Both the position numbers and the translations under genes were made by a program. Below are positions 8,148-16,757 of a stretch of 64,000 nucleotides of DNA, in pieces; the first letter of the stretch is position 1, and the number at the start of each line of letters is the position of its first letter. The notes below the pieces were generated by a model. It had not been told where the DNA came from. It worked only from the letters and a program-made list of their open reading frames with translations, and ran no database searches. Source of the stretch: Pseudomonadota bacterium (GTDB lineage Bacteria > Bdellovibrionota > UBA1018 > CAIMNF01); NCBI GenBank assembly GCA_027491115.1, contig JAIXWV010000030.1:1-64000 (forward strand), written 5' to 3'.

Positions 8148-9485
8148 ATGCAAAAAGTGCACATAATCGGCGCAGGTTTGGCCGGCTCCGAAGCCGCCTG
8201 GTTTCTGGCGCAAAGAGGCGTCGAAGTGGTGTTGCACGAGATGCGCCCGGAACGGACCACGCCGGCCCACCACACAGGAATGTGCGCCGAGCTGGTCTGC
8301 TCCAACTCCCTGAAATCCAAATCCCCCGTCTCCGCACCCGGGATCATGAAAGCGGAAATGCGGCAGGCCGGATCGCTCATCCTCGAATCGGGCGAAGCAT
8401 CCGAAGTCCCAGCCGGGGAAGCGCTTGCCGTCGATCGCGACCGGTTTTCGAACCTCATCACCGGAAAGCTCCGCAGCCACCCGAACATCCGCTTCGAGGC
8501 CGGAGAGGTCACGACACCCTTCATCGGCGAGAACGAAATCACGCTCATCGCTTCAGGCCCCCTCACCTCGGATGCCCTCGCCACCTGGATTGCCAAGGCC
8601 ACCGGCACGGAAGACCTCTATTTTTACGATGCCATCGCACCGATCATCGAAGCGTCGACGATCGACATGGAAAGCGCCTTCACCGCCAACCGCTACGACA
8701 AGGGCGGCGAAGAAGCGTACATCAACTGCCCGATGACCGAGGAAGAGTACCACGCCTTCATCGACTCGATCCTGACCGGAGAAATGGTCCCGACCAAGAA
8801 TTTCGAAAAAGAGAAATACTTCCAGGGTTGCCAACCGATCGAAGCGATCGCCTCGACCGGTAGGGACTCCCTCCGCTTCGGACCGATGAAGCCGGTCGGC
8901 CTGACCGACCCGAAGACCGGCAGACGCCCGTACGCTGCAGTTCAATTGCGCCCCGAGAACCGATCCCGCACGGCTTACAACATCGTCGGCTTCCAGACGC
9001 GGTTGAAGTACGGCTCCCAACAGAAGGCACTCCGCCTCATTCCCGCGCTCAAAAACGCCGAATTCCTCCGTATGGGATCCATGCACCGGAACACCTATGT
9101 TTGCGGACCGCGCGTCCTGCGATCTGATCTTTCACTCAAGGGTCACCCAAGAGTCTACTTTGCCGGACAGATCACCGGGGTGGAAGGCTATCTCGAGTCA
9201 GCCGCCTGTGGACTGCTCGCCGCCATGTTCATCTTGGCACGCGTTCGCGGACTCCCCCACTCGGCCCCACCGACCAACACGGCGCTTGGAGCCCTGTTGG
9301 CACACGTGACGGCATCCGATCCGAAGAACTACCAGCCCAACAACATACAATTCGCACTGTTCGATCCAAAGTTCTTCGACGGGACGGAGGGACTGAAGAA
9401 AGACGCTCTCCGCGAAACCCTGTCGAAGCAAGCTCCTGTCAATTTCCGGAACTGGATGAAGTCATGCGCCACGCTCTTTTCGTAA
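8148..9485 (+). CDS. trmFO: FADH2/methylenetetrahydrofolate-dependent tRNA (uracil-5-)-methyltransferase TrmFO
   Basis: 445 residues, the usual length for the family. It has the N-terminal FAD-binding GAGLAGSEAAW, the MCAELVCSNSLKSK block and YINCPM, which hold the two Cys residues used in catalysis. Near the C terminus is AGQITGVEGYLESAACGLLA. TrmFO forms ribothymidine at position 54 of tRNA using methylenetetrahydrofolate. It overlaps the next gene by 22 bp and is divergent from xerC with a 25-bp gap. Confidence 0.97.
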   Translation: MQKVHIIGAGLAGSEAAWFLAQRGVEVVLHEMRPERTTPAHHTGMCAELVCSNSLKSKSPVSAPGIMKAEMRQAGSLILESGEASEVPAGEALAVDRDRFSNLITGKLRSHPNIRFEAGEVTTPFIGENEITLIASGPLTSDALATWIAKATGTEDLYFYDAIAPIIEASTIDMESAFTANRYDKGGEEAYINCPMTEEEYHAFIDSILTGEMVPTKNFEKEKYFQGCQPIEAIASTGRDSLRFGPMKPVGLTDPKTGRRPYAAVQLRPENRSRTAYNIVGFQTRLKYGSQQKALRLIPALKNAEFLRMGSMHRNTYVCGPRVLRSDLSLKGHPRVYFAGQITGVEGYLESAACGLLAAMFILARVRGLPHSAPPTNTALGALLAHVTASDPKNYQPNNIQFALFDPKFFDGTEGLKKDALRETLSKQAPVNFRNWMKSCATLFS

Positions 9486-10369
9486 TTCTCGGAGCAGGAC
9501 TCTGGGCGACTGACACGCTTTTCCGGCACCCGCTCTCGAAAGAGCTTTCAGCCGTGACGATCGTCTACTACGAACACCTCTTCGCCGTGCTGATTTCGTT
9601 GGCGTGGGTGCTCATCAGTGACCGAAAGGCGATCTTTCCGGGATGGAAGGAATTCGCAGGAGCGGCTTTCATCGGCGTTTGCGGATCCGCTTGGGCCACG
9701 GTGCTATTCACTTTGTCATTCCGCTACCTGAATCCGACAGTGGCCATCCTGGTTCAAAAGATCCAACCCGTGATCGTCATTGCCATTTCGGCCACTTTTC
9801 TGGGTGAAAAACCGGGAAGAGGGTTTCTGTTGTGGGGAGCACTGGCGATGACCTCGGCGTTTTTTGTCAGCTTCCCTGAAGGGGTCGAGTGGCGCCTCCT
9901 CCGGAGCGCTTCAACACTGGGCACCCTCTTGGCTGTGCTCGCAGCGGGGCTCTGGGCGCTTTCCACCGTGGCTGGAAAGATCGTGCTCAAGAGGACACCT
10001 GTGAGTGTGCTCTCTTTCTGGAGATTTGCATTCGGCTTGCTTGCTCTGCACCTGATTTCATTTAAGTTCGACCAAGCCCGAATCGAGATGCCCTTTGTCC
10101 TTCATGAACCGAGAGTGCTGTACTCCCTGTTCTTCATGGCCGTGATTCCAGGCTTCCTCGGTGTCACGCTGTATTACAAGGGACTCAGCAGGGTCCATGC
10201 CGCTCGGGCGACACTTCTCGAGCTTTCATTCCCACTGGCTGCCCTCTGGGTCAACTCGGCCCTGCTGGGCCTGCACTTGAAGCAGACTCAGCTGTTCGCG
10301 GCAGGAGCCCTCCTAGTATCGATGGTGGGTGTCAGCCTGGATCAGATCAAGGCTCGATCGAAAAGCTGA
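9464..10369 (+). CDS. EamA/DMT superfamily exporter
   Basis: 301 residues with ten predicted membrane helices in two five-helix EamA repeats (starting about residues 1 and 145). Typical phrases are seen, such as FRYLNPTVAILVQKIQPVIV in the first half and YYKGLSRVHAARATLLELSFPLAA in the second. Members export amino acids or other small metabolites; the substrate is unknown. It starts inside the 3' end of trmFO, so it is probably coupled. It converges on the SIMPL gene with a 23-bp overlap of coding ends. Confidence 0.85.
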   Translation: MRHALFVILGAGLWATDTLFRHPLSKELSAVTIVYYEHLFAVLISLAWVLISDRKAIFPGWKEFAGAAFIGVCGSAWATVLFTLSFRYLNPTVAILVQKIQPVIVIAISATFLGEKPGRGFLLWGALAMTSAFFVSFPEGVEWRLLRSASTLGTLLAVLAAGLWALSTVAGKIVLKRTPVSVLSFWRFAFGLLALHLISFKFDQARIEMPFVLHEPRVLYSLFFMAVIPGFLGVTLYYKGLSRVHAARATLLELSFPLAALWVNSALLGLHLKQTQLFAAGALLVSMVGVSLDQIKARSKS

Positions 10370-11069
10370 CGTCAACTTCGAGTCGGAGATTCTGACGGGC
10401 ACCTTCGATGGTGGGCGAGGCACTCCGGGCCATCCCCTTGTCAGCGAAGGCCATGGATTCTGCCACCATCGGCATCGGACCGGGCATCGCAGAGCCCCGC
10501 TCCTGGATCTGGATCACCGAACCGAGCTTGGCTCCGAGGGTCTTCACCAGATGCTCCGCCTTTTCACGGGCATTTTTGGCAGCACCCTCGAGACACTTCT
10601 TCTTCTCTTCGAGCATTTTTTGATCTGACAGATAAGTTTGTAAGCCTTGCGTGTTCCGGATACCCACATCTCCCGCAATCGAAAGCACCTCTCCGAGCAC
10701 AGGGATTTCGGGAGTGATCACCTTAAGGCCGATCCTGCAAGTGAAGCCCTTACTCACCTGGCGGTTGTTCTCCCACTGGAACTGCTCTTGAACATTGTAT
10801 TCGCTGGTCGAAAACTCGAGACCCTTCAGCTTGGAGCGCTTCAGCTCTGACCGGAGCTTCTCGTGCTGTTCGGTTGCTTTCTTGATTGCAGACTTCGCCT
10901 CAGGAGCAGTGCTCTCCGCAACGAGAGTCACTGTGCCACGATCAGGCTCGACTTCGAGGGTGCACTCACCTGCCACAGACACCCTGCGGTCGACTGTGGA
11001 CTGAGCGGCCTGGGCCGCAAATGAGAATACGAACATCAAAGAGATCGCGATCAAAAAGCGACTGCTCAT
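10347..11069 (-). CDS. SIMPL domain (DUF541) secreted protein
   Basis: 240 residues from the ATG at 11069, which has GAGAGG upstream and starts a good signal peptide ending AQAAQS. The mature part is a DUF541/SIMPL domain: a VAGECTLEVEPDRGTVTLVAES opening, an internal coiled stretch, a central Gly-Ile-Arg/Asn-rich region, and a C-terminal RLEVDVSFSI. This family is periplasmic or outer-membrane linked, with roles proposed in oxidative stress. It follows ychF by about 10 bp. Confidence 0.85.
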   Translation of the reverse strand: MSSRFLIAISLMFVFSFAAQAAQSTVDRRVSVAGECTLEVEPDRGTVTLVAESTAPEAKSAIKKATEQHEKLRSELKRSKLKGLEFSTSEYNVQEQFQWENNRQVSKGFTCRIGLKVITPEIPVLGEVLSIAGDVGIRNTQGLQTYLSDQKMLEEKKKCLEGAAKNAREKAEHLVKTLGAKLGSVIQIQERGSAMPGPMPMVAESMAFADKGMARSASPTIEGARQNLRLEVDVSFSIEP

Positions 11070-11079
11070 TCCAGACCTC

Positions 11080-12180
11080 TCAGACATTGAAGCGGAAATG
11101 CATGATGTCGCCGTCGCGAACAACATACTCTTTGCCTTCGACGCGGAGGAGTCCGGCGTCGCGGATCTTGGCTTCAGACTGGTGCTTCATCAGGTCCTCA
11201 TAGTGATACACTTCGGCACGGATGAAGCCGCGCTCGAAATCACTGTGAATCACTCCGGCGGCCTGCGGCGCCTTCCATCCCTTGTGGAAGGTCCAAGCGC
11301 GCACTTCGGTTTCTCCTGCGGTGAAATAGGTCTCGAGTCCGAGCAATGAATAACCGGCGCGGATGACACGATTCAGGCCCGGTTCGTCCATTCCCATGTC
11401 GGCCAGAAAGCCTTTTTTATCTTCTTCCGCGAGTTCGGCGATCTCGGATTCGATTTTTCCGCAAATCGGCACCACAGGCGCGTTCTCTTTCTGGGCGTGC
11501 TCGACGACCTTCTTCACATACTCGTTCGAAAAAGGATCCGCGAGCGAAGCCTCGTCGACGTTGGCGATGTACATGACCGGCTTGATGGTCAGGAAGTGCA
11601 TCTCATACACGATCGCTTTCTCTTCTTCCGTGAGTCCGCAAGCCCGAACGGTCTTGCCCTGATCGAGCATGGGCTTCAGCTTCTCCAGCACATTCGCCAA
11701 TGCGGCGGATTTCTTGTCTCCCGTCTTCGCCTGCTTCTGGGTACCGGGAAGCTTCTTCAACACGGCTTCGAGATCACAGAGCACGAGTTCCGTGTCGATG
11801 GTGTCGATGTCACGGAGGGGATCCACCGACCCCTCAACGTGAACGATGTTCGAGTCATTGAAGCAACGGACCACATGAGCGATGGCATCGGTTTCACGGA
11901 TGTGACCGAGGAACTGGTTTCCGAGACCTTCACCCTTGGACGCTCCGCGAACCAGGCCGGCGATGTCGACAAAGGTCATGATCGCGGGGACCAGCTTTTG
12001 CGGCGGTATGTATTTTGAGATGTCATCCAACCTGGGATCGGGGACCTTCACGATCCCGGTGTTCGGCTCGATGGTGCAGAACGGATAGTTTGCCGCCTCG
12101 GCCTTGGCGCTCGTGAGCGCGTTGAAAATGGTGCTCTTCCCGACGTTCGGGAGACCGACGATACCGCATTGTAATCCCAT
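11080..12180 (-). CDS. ychF: Redox-responsive ATPase/GTPase YchF (Obg family)
   Basis: 366 residues, the normal length. G1 is GLPNVGKSTIFNAL, the switch/G3 region is DIAGLVRGASKGEGLGNQFL, and the NVDE motif replaces the G4 NKxD, which is the signature of the ATP-preferring YchF subfamily. The C terminus is a TGS domain (about residues 280-366). YchF/OLA1 proteins bind ribosomes and respond to stress. It lies 8 bp downstream of pth, a very common gene pair. Confidence 0.97.
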   Translation of the reverse strand: MGLQCGIVGLPNVGKSTIFNALTSAKAEAANYPFCTIEPNTGIVKVPDPRLDDISKYIPPQKLVPAIMTFVDIAGLVRGASKGEGLGNQFLGHIRETDAIAHVVRCFNDSNIVHVEGSVDPLRDIDTIDTELVLCDLEAVLKKLPGTQKQAKTGDKKSAALANVLEKLKPMLDQGKTVRACGLTEEEKAIVYEMHFLTIKPVMYIANVDEASLADPFSNEYVKKVVEHAQKENAPVVPICGKIESEIAELAEEDKKGFLADMGMDEPGLNRVIRAGYSLLGLETYFTAGETEVRAWTFHKGWKAPQAAGVIHSDFERGFIRAEVYHYEDLMKHQSEAKIRDAGLLRVEGKEYVVRDGDIMHFRFNV

Positions 12181-12188
12181 AGTTCGGT

Positions 12189-12788
12189 TTATTTATCCTG
12201 AGGGTCCTTGCGCCGTCCATGGAATTTATTCATTGCCTCCTGGATCCGGCCTTTCAATACAAGGCGGATGCCCTGTTCGGCCTTTTCGAACAGGTCCGGG
12301 AGCCCTTCCCATTCGGAATCCGGTATCCTTCCCAGCACATAGTCTGCGACATCCATGCGCATCTGAAATTTGCGCGGGTGGCCAATCCCCAAGCGGACCC
12401 GGTGATAGGTCGTATTCAGCGCCCCGAGGCACTCGTCGATCGACTTGAGGCCGTTGTGCCCTCCAGCGGAGCCCCCGGTTTTGAAGCGGAGCTCGAGGGG
12501 GTCGATGTCGAGCTCGTCATGCAGAACAATCACATCCCCAGGGGTGCATTTGTAGAACTGGAAGAACGGGGACACGGACCGCCCAGAAAGATTCATGAAG
12601 GTTTGGGGTTTGATGAGCAGGAACTGCTCGCCGTCGATCGAACCCTGGTACACCTCGGCTTGGTGCTTGATCACCGGACCCTGCGCCCGCCAGGTCTCGA
12701 CCAGATGATCGAGACAAAGAAACCCGATATTGTGCCGGGTGGTTTCGTAGCGAGATCCTGGATTTCCCAATCCGACAATCAGCTTCAT
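12189..12788 (-). CDS. pth: Peptidyl-tRNA hydrolase
   Basis: 199 residues. The signature begins at once (LIVGLGNPGSRYETTRHNIG) with the catalytic His in TRHNIGF, then KPQTFMNLSG and HDELD followed by GGSAGGHNGLKSI. It frees tRNA from prematurely released peptidyl-tRNA. It is preceded by prs with a 9-bp gap and followed by ychF. The rplY gene that often lies between prs and pth is absent. Confidence 0.97.
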   Translation of the reverse strand: MKLIVGLGNPGSRYETTRHNIGFLCLDHLVETWRAQGPVIKHQAEVYQGSIDGEQFLLIKPQTFMNLSGRSVSPFFQFYKCTPGDVIVLHDELDIDPLELRFKTGGSAGGHNGLKSIDECLGALNTTYHRVRLGIGHPRKFQMRMDVADYVLGRIPDSEWEGLPDLFEKAEQGIRLVLKGRIQEAMNKFHGRRKDPQDK

Positions 12789-12797
12789 CGAAACCCC

Positions 12798-13766
12798 TCA
12801 GCGGAAAAGCGAACTGACCGAGTCATAATGATGGATCCGCTGGATCGCCTCGGCGAGCAATTGATCGACAGAAAGCTGAACCACCTTCGGACAAGCGGCA
12901 CCTGCCGAACTGAGCGGGATGGTGTCGGTGACGATCACTTTTTCGATTCGCGAAGCCTGGATCCGCTCGATTGCGGGACCCGAAAGGACCCCGTGTGTGG
13001 CGGTCGCAAAAACCTGGACCGCGCCATGATCGAGGACTGCGTTGGCCGCCTCAGTGAGTGTTCCGGCGGTGTCGATCATGTCGTCGAGGATGATAGCTGA
13101 CTTTCCCGACACATCCCCGACGATATTCATGGCTTTCGCCACATTCGGAGCCGTCCGTCGTTTGTCGATCATGGCCACCGTGGCATCGAGACGTTTGGCC
13201 AATGCCCGTGCACGTTCCACACCCCCCGCGTCCGGGCTCACCACCACGAGCTCGCGACCTGCCGCCCGGATTCCGGGCAGTACGGACTCCTCGAGGTAAC
13301 GCTGGACCACGGGCATGGCAAAAAGATTGTCGAAAGGAATGTTGAAGAACCCCTGGATCTGGCCAGCATGAAGGTCAACGGACACCACACGTGTGGCCCC
13401 GGCGACGGTGAGCAAATCCGCGGTGAGCTTCGCACTGATCGGGGTACGGGGCGCGACCTTGCGATCCTGTCTCGCATAACCGTAATAAGGCATCACGAGA
13501 TTGATCTCTTTCGCGCTGGCGCGCTTCAGCGCGTCCATCATGATCAGGAGTTCCATCATCGTCTCGTTTGCGGGAGCGCAGGTGCTCTGAATGAGGTATA
13601 CCGCCCGACCGCGCACGTTCTCGCCGATCTCGACGAAGATCTCACCATCGCTGAAGCGGCGGATGTCCACCCGTCCCAGGGGACGTCCGAGATGCCCCGA
13701 GATTTTCGCTGCAAGAGCGGGGTTCGAGCTACCAGCCAACAAGACCCAATCGCGCAATCGGCTCAT
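12798..13766 (-). CDS. prs: Ribose-phosphate pyrophosphokinase
   Basis: 322 residues, matching class I PRPP synthases. Visible motifs are the RFSDGEIFVEIGENVRG block, the YARQDRK ATP loop, the SVDLHAGQIQGFF metal-binding phrase, and the PRPP-binding loop IILDDMIDTAGTL. It makes PRPP from ribose 5-phosphate and ATP for nucleotide, His and Trp synthesis. It heads the prs-pth-ychF-SIMPL minus-strand run. Confidence 0.96.
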   Translation of the reverse strand: MSRLRDWVLLAGSSNPALAAKISGHLGRPLGRVDIRRFSDGEIFVEIGENVRGRAVYLIQSTCAPANETMMELLIMMDALKRASAKEINLVMPYYGYARQDRKVAPRTPISAKLTADLLTVAGATRVVSVDLHAGQIQGFFNIPFDNLFAMPVVQRYLEESVLPGIRAAGRELVVVSPDAGGVERARALAKRLDATVAMIDKRRTAPNVAKAMNIVGDVSGKSAIILDDMIDTAGTLTEAANAVLDHGAVQVFATATHGVLSGPAIERIQASRIEKVIVTDTIPLSSAGAACPKVVQLSVDQLLAEAIQRIHHYDSVSSLFR

Positions 13767-13823
13767 GATTCCACCTCGTTATCTGAACAAAAAGCTACCA
13801 TGCACCCGCTCCGGGAGCAACGA

Positions 13824-15524
13824 TCAGATCCTGAGGTCGGTGACTTTGGCGGGCAACACTCCCTTTCTCGCCTGGTACCAATAACGGTTTCTCAGGATCG
13901 AGCTCACGTATTCCCGGGTCTCGCGATAAGGAATGGATTCGATGAACTGGATCATGCTCCAATCCGGTTTCATTTCTTTTTTCCACTTGGCCACGCGGTG
14001 CGGACCCGCATTGTAGGCAGCAAGGGCATAGGGGAGATTTCCTGAATACTTCTCGAGTAAGGATTGAAGGTACTTTGTCCCGATGCCGATATTCGTGACC
14101 GGATCCCTCAACTTGCCGAGCATCAGGTCTTTCTTCACATCCAATGCCGTGAAGGGCATCAATTGCATCAGGCCGAGCGCACCGGAGATCGATATTGCCC
14201 CGGCTTTGAATCCTGATTCTTGCTTGATCAGACTGGTGATGGTCAACGGGTCGATTCCCGCTCTCTCTGACTCGGCCACAATCTCCTTTTGAAACCGATC
14301 AGGAAAGATGAGCTCAAGCACCGGTGTGGTCAGCATGCCGTCGTACTTCCTCTGCATCAGCTCGTTGGCAACCTTGAATACGGTTAGATTCTGATCGGCC
14401 AGACTTCCTAGGCGCATCAGAACCAAAAGAAAGTGTGTTGAATAATTCCGGAGCCGGGTCAGCGAGTCGAGCTCGATCCCGACTTCTTCCATCTGCTTCC
14501 TGCCCAACAATGCTTTGGCCCGGTCGAGAGTCCGGGATTCATAGGGCCCGAGGCCCAGGTGCTCCAGATCGACATCGGGAGAGTGGTTGACCACTGCGTC
14601 CTTCAGGGACACACCGATCCGCTCGGAGGCCACCACTGCATAATAACTGAGTGGAATCTGCTCGATGATCGTCCGGTAAATCGGCGCTGCTTCTTTTTCG
14701 CGTCGGTTTCGGTGATGAGCTTCGGCCATCATGAATTGAGCCCGGAACCGGTGATAGGAGCGTGGGTAATCCGCGATGAACTGTTTGGCGGACTTCATGA
14801 GGTCGGAATCACGACCCGCAAGGAAATCATCCAAAACCACCAGGAAGGCATCTTCGTCCTTCTCGTATTTTTCAGAGTAAGTCTGGGAGACCCGCTCCCC
14901 GGTGACCTCGGCGCTTGAAGCACTCTCCGGGCCGGGAAGGTCCTTGAGTGGCTTCATCTCGTTTGAGGCTTTCGGAAATACCTCCATCAGACGTTTGGCC
15001 AAAAGAAGACACTCTTCATCCCGGATCTTTTTCTTGCCGGTCACGCAAATCGAAGCCAAAGCGTGGGATGCATCCAGGTTCCAATAAAGCACCCACTTGA
15101 AGGTACCCAGACCGTTCAAGCCACGGTGAAACGCGGAAAGAGCCTTTTTCCGACTCCCTTGCTTGGCGAGCAAGGTCCCCCGACGCAACTCCAGGATGTG
15201 AAAGTGGTCCTCGAGCTCCTTCAGAAGGTTTCGACTTTCGGCATCACGGGGTGCGAGTAACAGATCCTGACCCACCCGATCGAGCGTCCCCAGGGAAGAT
15301 CGACCCTCGACCAAGGACTTCGCTTTCAAAAAGGGGCCGTACTCGGGTGGCAGCGGGAGACGGTCCCACCGTTCTAGTACCTTCTTGTCCCCCTTTCCCT
15401 TGACCAGAAACAAATCGGGCAAGGGGGTCGCGGAGGCCTCCTGCAGAAGGCAAATGCAAGCAGCCAAAATCATGAAAATGCGCGTTTTCTCCGCAATTTG
15501 GGGCATGAAATTTAGTATAGACAA
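13824..15524 (-). CDS. Soluble lytic murein transglycosylase (Slt70-like)
   Basis: 566 residues. A signal peptide (about 1-32) is followed by a long alpha-helical, TPR-like superhelix and a C-terminal SLT domain. Catalytic Glu436 is in SLIKQESGFKAGA, followed by GALGLMQLMP, NIGIGTKYL and YALAAYNAGP, all family motifs. It cleaves peptidoglycan glycan strands to 1,6-anhydromuramoyl products. The start is uncertain: the TTG at 15524 has AAGG at good spacing, while the ATG at 15506 (MPQIAEK) lacks one. Both give a usable signal peptide. It is divergent from tRNA-Asn. Confidence 0.9.
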   Translation of the reverse strand: MSILNFMPQIAEKTRIFMILAACICLLQEASATPLPDLFLVKGKGDKKVLERWDRLPLPPEYGPFLKAKSLVEGRSSLGTLDRVGQDLLLAPRDAESRNLLKELEDHFHILELRRGTLLAKQGSRKKALSAFHRGLNGLGTFKWVLYWNLDASHALASICVTGKKKIRDEECLLLAKRLMEVFPKASNEMKPLKDLPGPESASSAEVTGERVSQTYSEKYEKDEDAFLVVLDDFLAGRDSDLMKSAKQFIADYPRSYHRFRAQFMMAEAHHRNRREKEAAPIYRTIIEQIPLSYYAVVASERIGVSLKDAVVNHSPDVDLEHLGLGPYESRTLDRAKALLGRKQMEEVGIELDSLTRLRNYSTHFLLVLMRLGSLADQNLTVFKVANELMQRKYDGMLTTPVLELIFPDRFQKEIVAESERAGIDPLTITSLIKQESGFKAGAISISGALGLMQLMPFTALDVKKDLMLGKLRDPVTNIGIGTKYLQSLLEKYSGNLPYALAAYNAGPHRVAKWKKEMKPDWSMIQFIESIPYRETREYVSSILRNRYWYQARKGVLPAKVTDLRI

Positions 15525-15558
15525 CGAAAACCTTTTCCGTTAACTAAATTAGTACGTT

Positions 15559-15633
15559 TCAGGAGTAGCTCAGTGGTAGAGCAATCGGCTGTTAACCGAT
15601 TGGTCGGGGGTTCGAATCCCTCCTCCTGAGCCA
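15559..15633 (+). tRNA. tRNA-Asn (GTT anticodon)
   Basis: A 75-base cloverleaf with a 7-bp acceptor stem (15559-15565 with the bases just before the discriminator), encoded CCA at 15631-15633, a D arm AGCTCAGTGGTAGAGC and a T loop TTCGAAT. The anticodon GTT is at 15591-15593 in a CTGTTAA loop. It is a single-gene unit with a possible terminator 60 bp downstream. Confidence 0.97.
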
Positions 15634-15693
15634 TTTTTCAAGCACGTTTAGTGTTGGCCGACATTACAACTCTAGCGTCATCATCCAACCTAG

Positions 15694-15750
15694 AACCCCG
15701 ATTCAAGAGAGATTGCCTTAACCGCATTACAATTGAGTCGGGGTTTTTTT
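15694..15750 (+). terminator. Rho-independent terminator candidate for tRNA-Asn
   Basis: A 13-bp stem (15694-15706 with 15733-15745, one G-T wobble, CCCCG core) with a 26-base loop is followed by a run of T to 15750 on the plus strand. The orientation fits the tRNA-Asn transcript. Its right half lies inside the 3' end of the small minus-strand gene 15727-15906. The long loop makes it less typical. Confidence 0.6.
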
Positions 15751-15906
15751 ATACGGACTCAGGGTCGACTTGAAATCGACGCGCTTCGATGCGCGCAGCT
15801 GTTCCTGGTAAACCTTTTTTCCATCCACAATGAGGCCGACTCCGAAGGCCAAGAAAAAGATGGAAGTGAAAAGACTCATTTTCTCAATCGATCCGAGGAC
15901 TTTCAT
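15727..15906 (-). CDS. Small membrane protein downstream of motB
   Basis: 59 residues from the ATG at 15906, which has AAGGAG seven bases upstream. One hydrophobic helix (about residues 10-29, SLFTSIFFLAFGVGLIVDG) is followed by a basic cytoplasmic or periplasmic tail rich in Lys and Arg. No family is recognised. It is the last gene of the motor operon, 67 bp after motB on the same strand. It may be an accessory subunit of the stator, but this rests only on position. Confidence 0.6.
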   Translation of the reverse strand: MKVLGSIEKMSLFTSIFFLAFGVGLIVDGKKVYQEQLRASKRVDFKSTLSPYKKTPTQL

Positions 15907-15973
15907 CCGCAAACTCCTTGTACAAATTCTCCCACACCCGCGTGTCGTACTGGTCGGAAATGATTGCCGGCCC

Positions 15974-16750
15974 TCAAGGTGCCCCCTGGGTACCGGCGGT
16001 TTTCAGGTTCCACGGAATGCTGTCCACCTCAGGCAAGAGGACCCGGAGTACCACCCGCCTGTTTTTTGCTAGAGCCTCTTCATTCCATGATCCGTCCGGA
16101 TTCCTGCTTTCCGCCACTGGCTGAGTGTCGGCGTAACCAATCGCCAAAAGATTGGCGGGACGAAACCCCTCCTCGATGAACATCCGGATCACACGCGTGG
16201 CCCGAGCACTCGAGAGTTCCCAATTGGAAGGAAAGGGTCCACCCAAGACGGGCTGATGGTCGGTATGCCCCTCCACGACAAATTTGTATTCCTTCCCGAG
16301 TTGCTTCTGCTTCTCGAGGATCGCGAGGAGGATCCGATCGAGAATCAACTTACCCTCGGATGAGACTTCGGCACTCATGCTTCCAAACAACAAGGTGGAA
16401 TGAAAGGCCAGGCTCACACTCACCCCGTCACTGGTGATGGTGACATCCTTCGCGATGCCGTTCTCCTGGATAATCTGGGACACGAACTTGCCTAGATCCT
16501 CCGTCGGAGACTCGTACCGGGTACCGAAGTGCTCCGCGACTTCCTTTTTGACCTTCTCGAACTCCGGGGTGTTCACCTTGGACATGCTGAAGAGCATGAT
16601 GTAAAAAACGCAAAGCAGGGTCATCATGTCCGCATAGCTGATCAACCAGTTGGACTCGTCGTGCTCTTTCGAAAAACCTCGCTTACGCGGTTTTTGATGA
16701 GCCACCTCCGTTTGCTGATGCGCCCTTTCGAGCTTTCTGATGACCGCCAT
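15974..16750 (-). CDS. motB: Flagellar-type stator protein MotB
   Basis: 258 residues. A basic cytoplasmic N terminus leads to one membrane helix starting WLISYADMMTLL, where Asp41 is the expected ion-carrying residue (Asp32 in E. coli MotB). The periplasmic part holds an OmpA/MotB peptidoglycan-binding domain with VEGHTDHQPV and LSSARATRVIRMFIEEG. With MotA it would form the ion-driven stator anchored to the wall. No extra Ser or Tyr feature decides between H+ and Na+. It is 7 bp downstream of motA. Confidence 0.93.
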   Translation of the reverse strand: MAVIRKLERAHQQTEVAHQKPRKRGFSKEHDESNWLISYADMMTLLCVFYIMLFSMSKVNTPEFEKVKKEVAEHFGTRYESPTEDLGKFVSQIIQENGIAKDVTITSDGVSVSLAFHSTLLFGSMSAEVSSEGKLILDRILLAILEKQKQLGKEYKFVVEGHTDHQPVLGGPFPSNWELSSARATRVIRMFIEEGFRPANLLAIGYADTQPVAESRNPDGSWNEEALAKNRRVVLRVLLPEVDSIPWNLKTAGTQGAP

Positions 16751-16757
16751 ACCGCCC

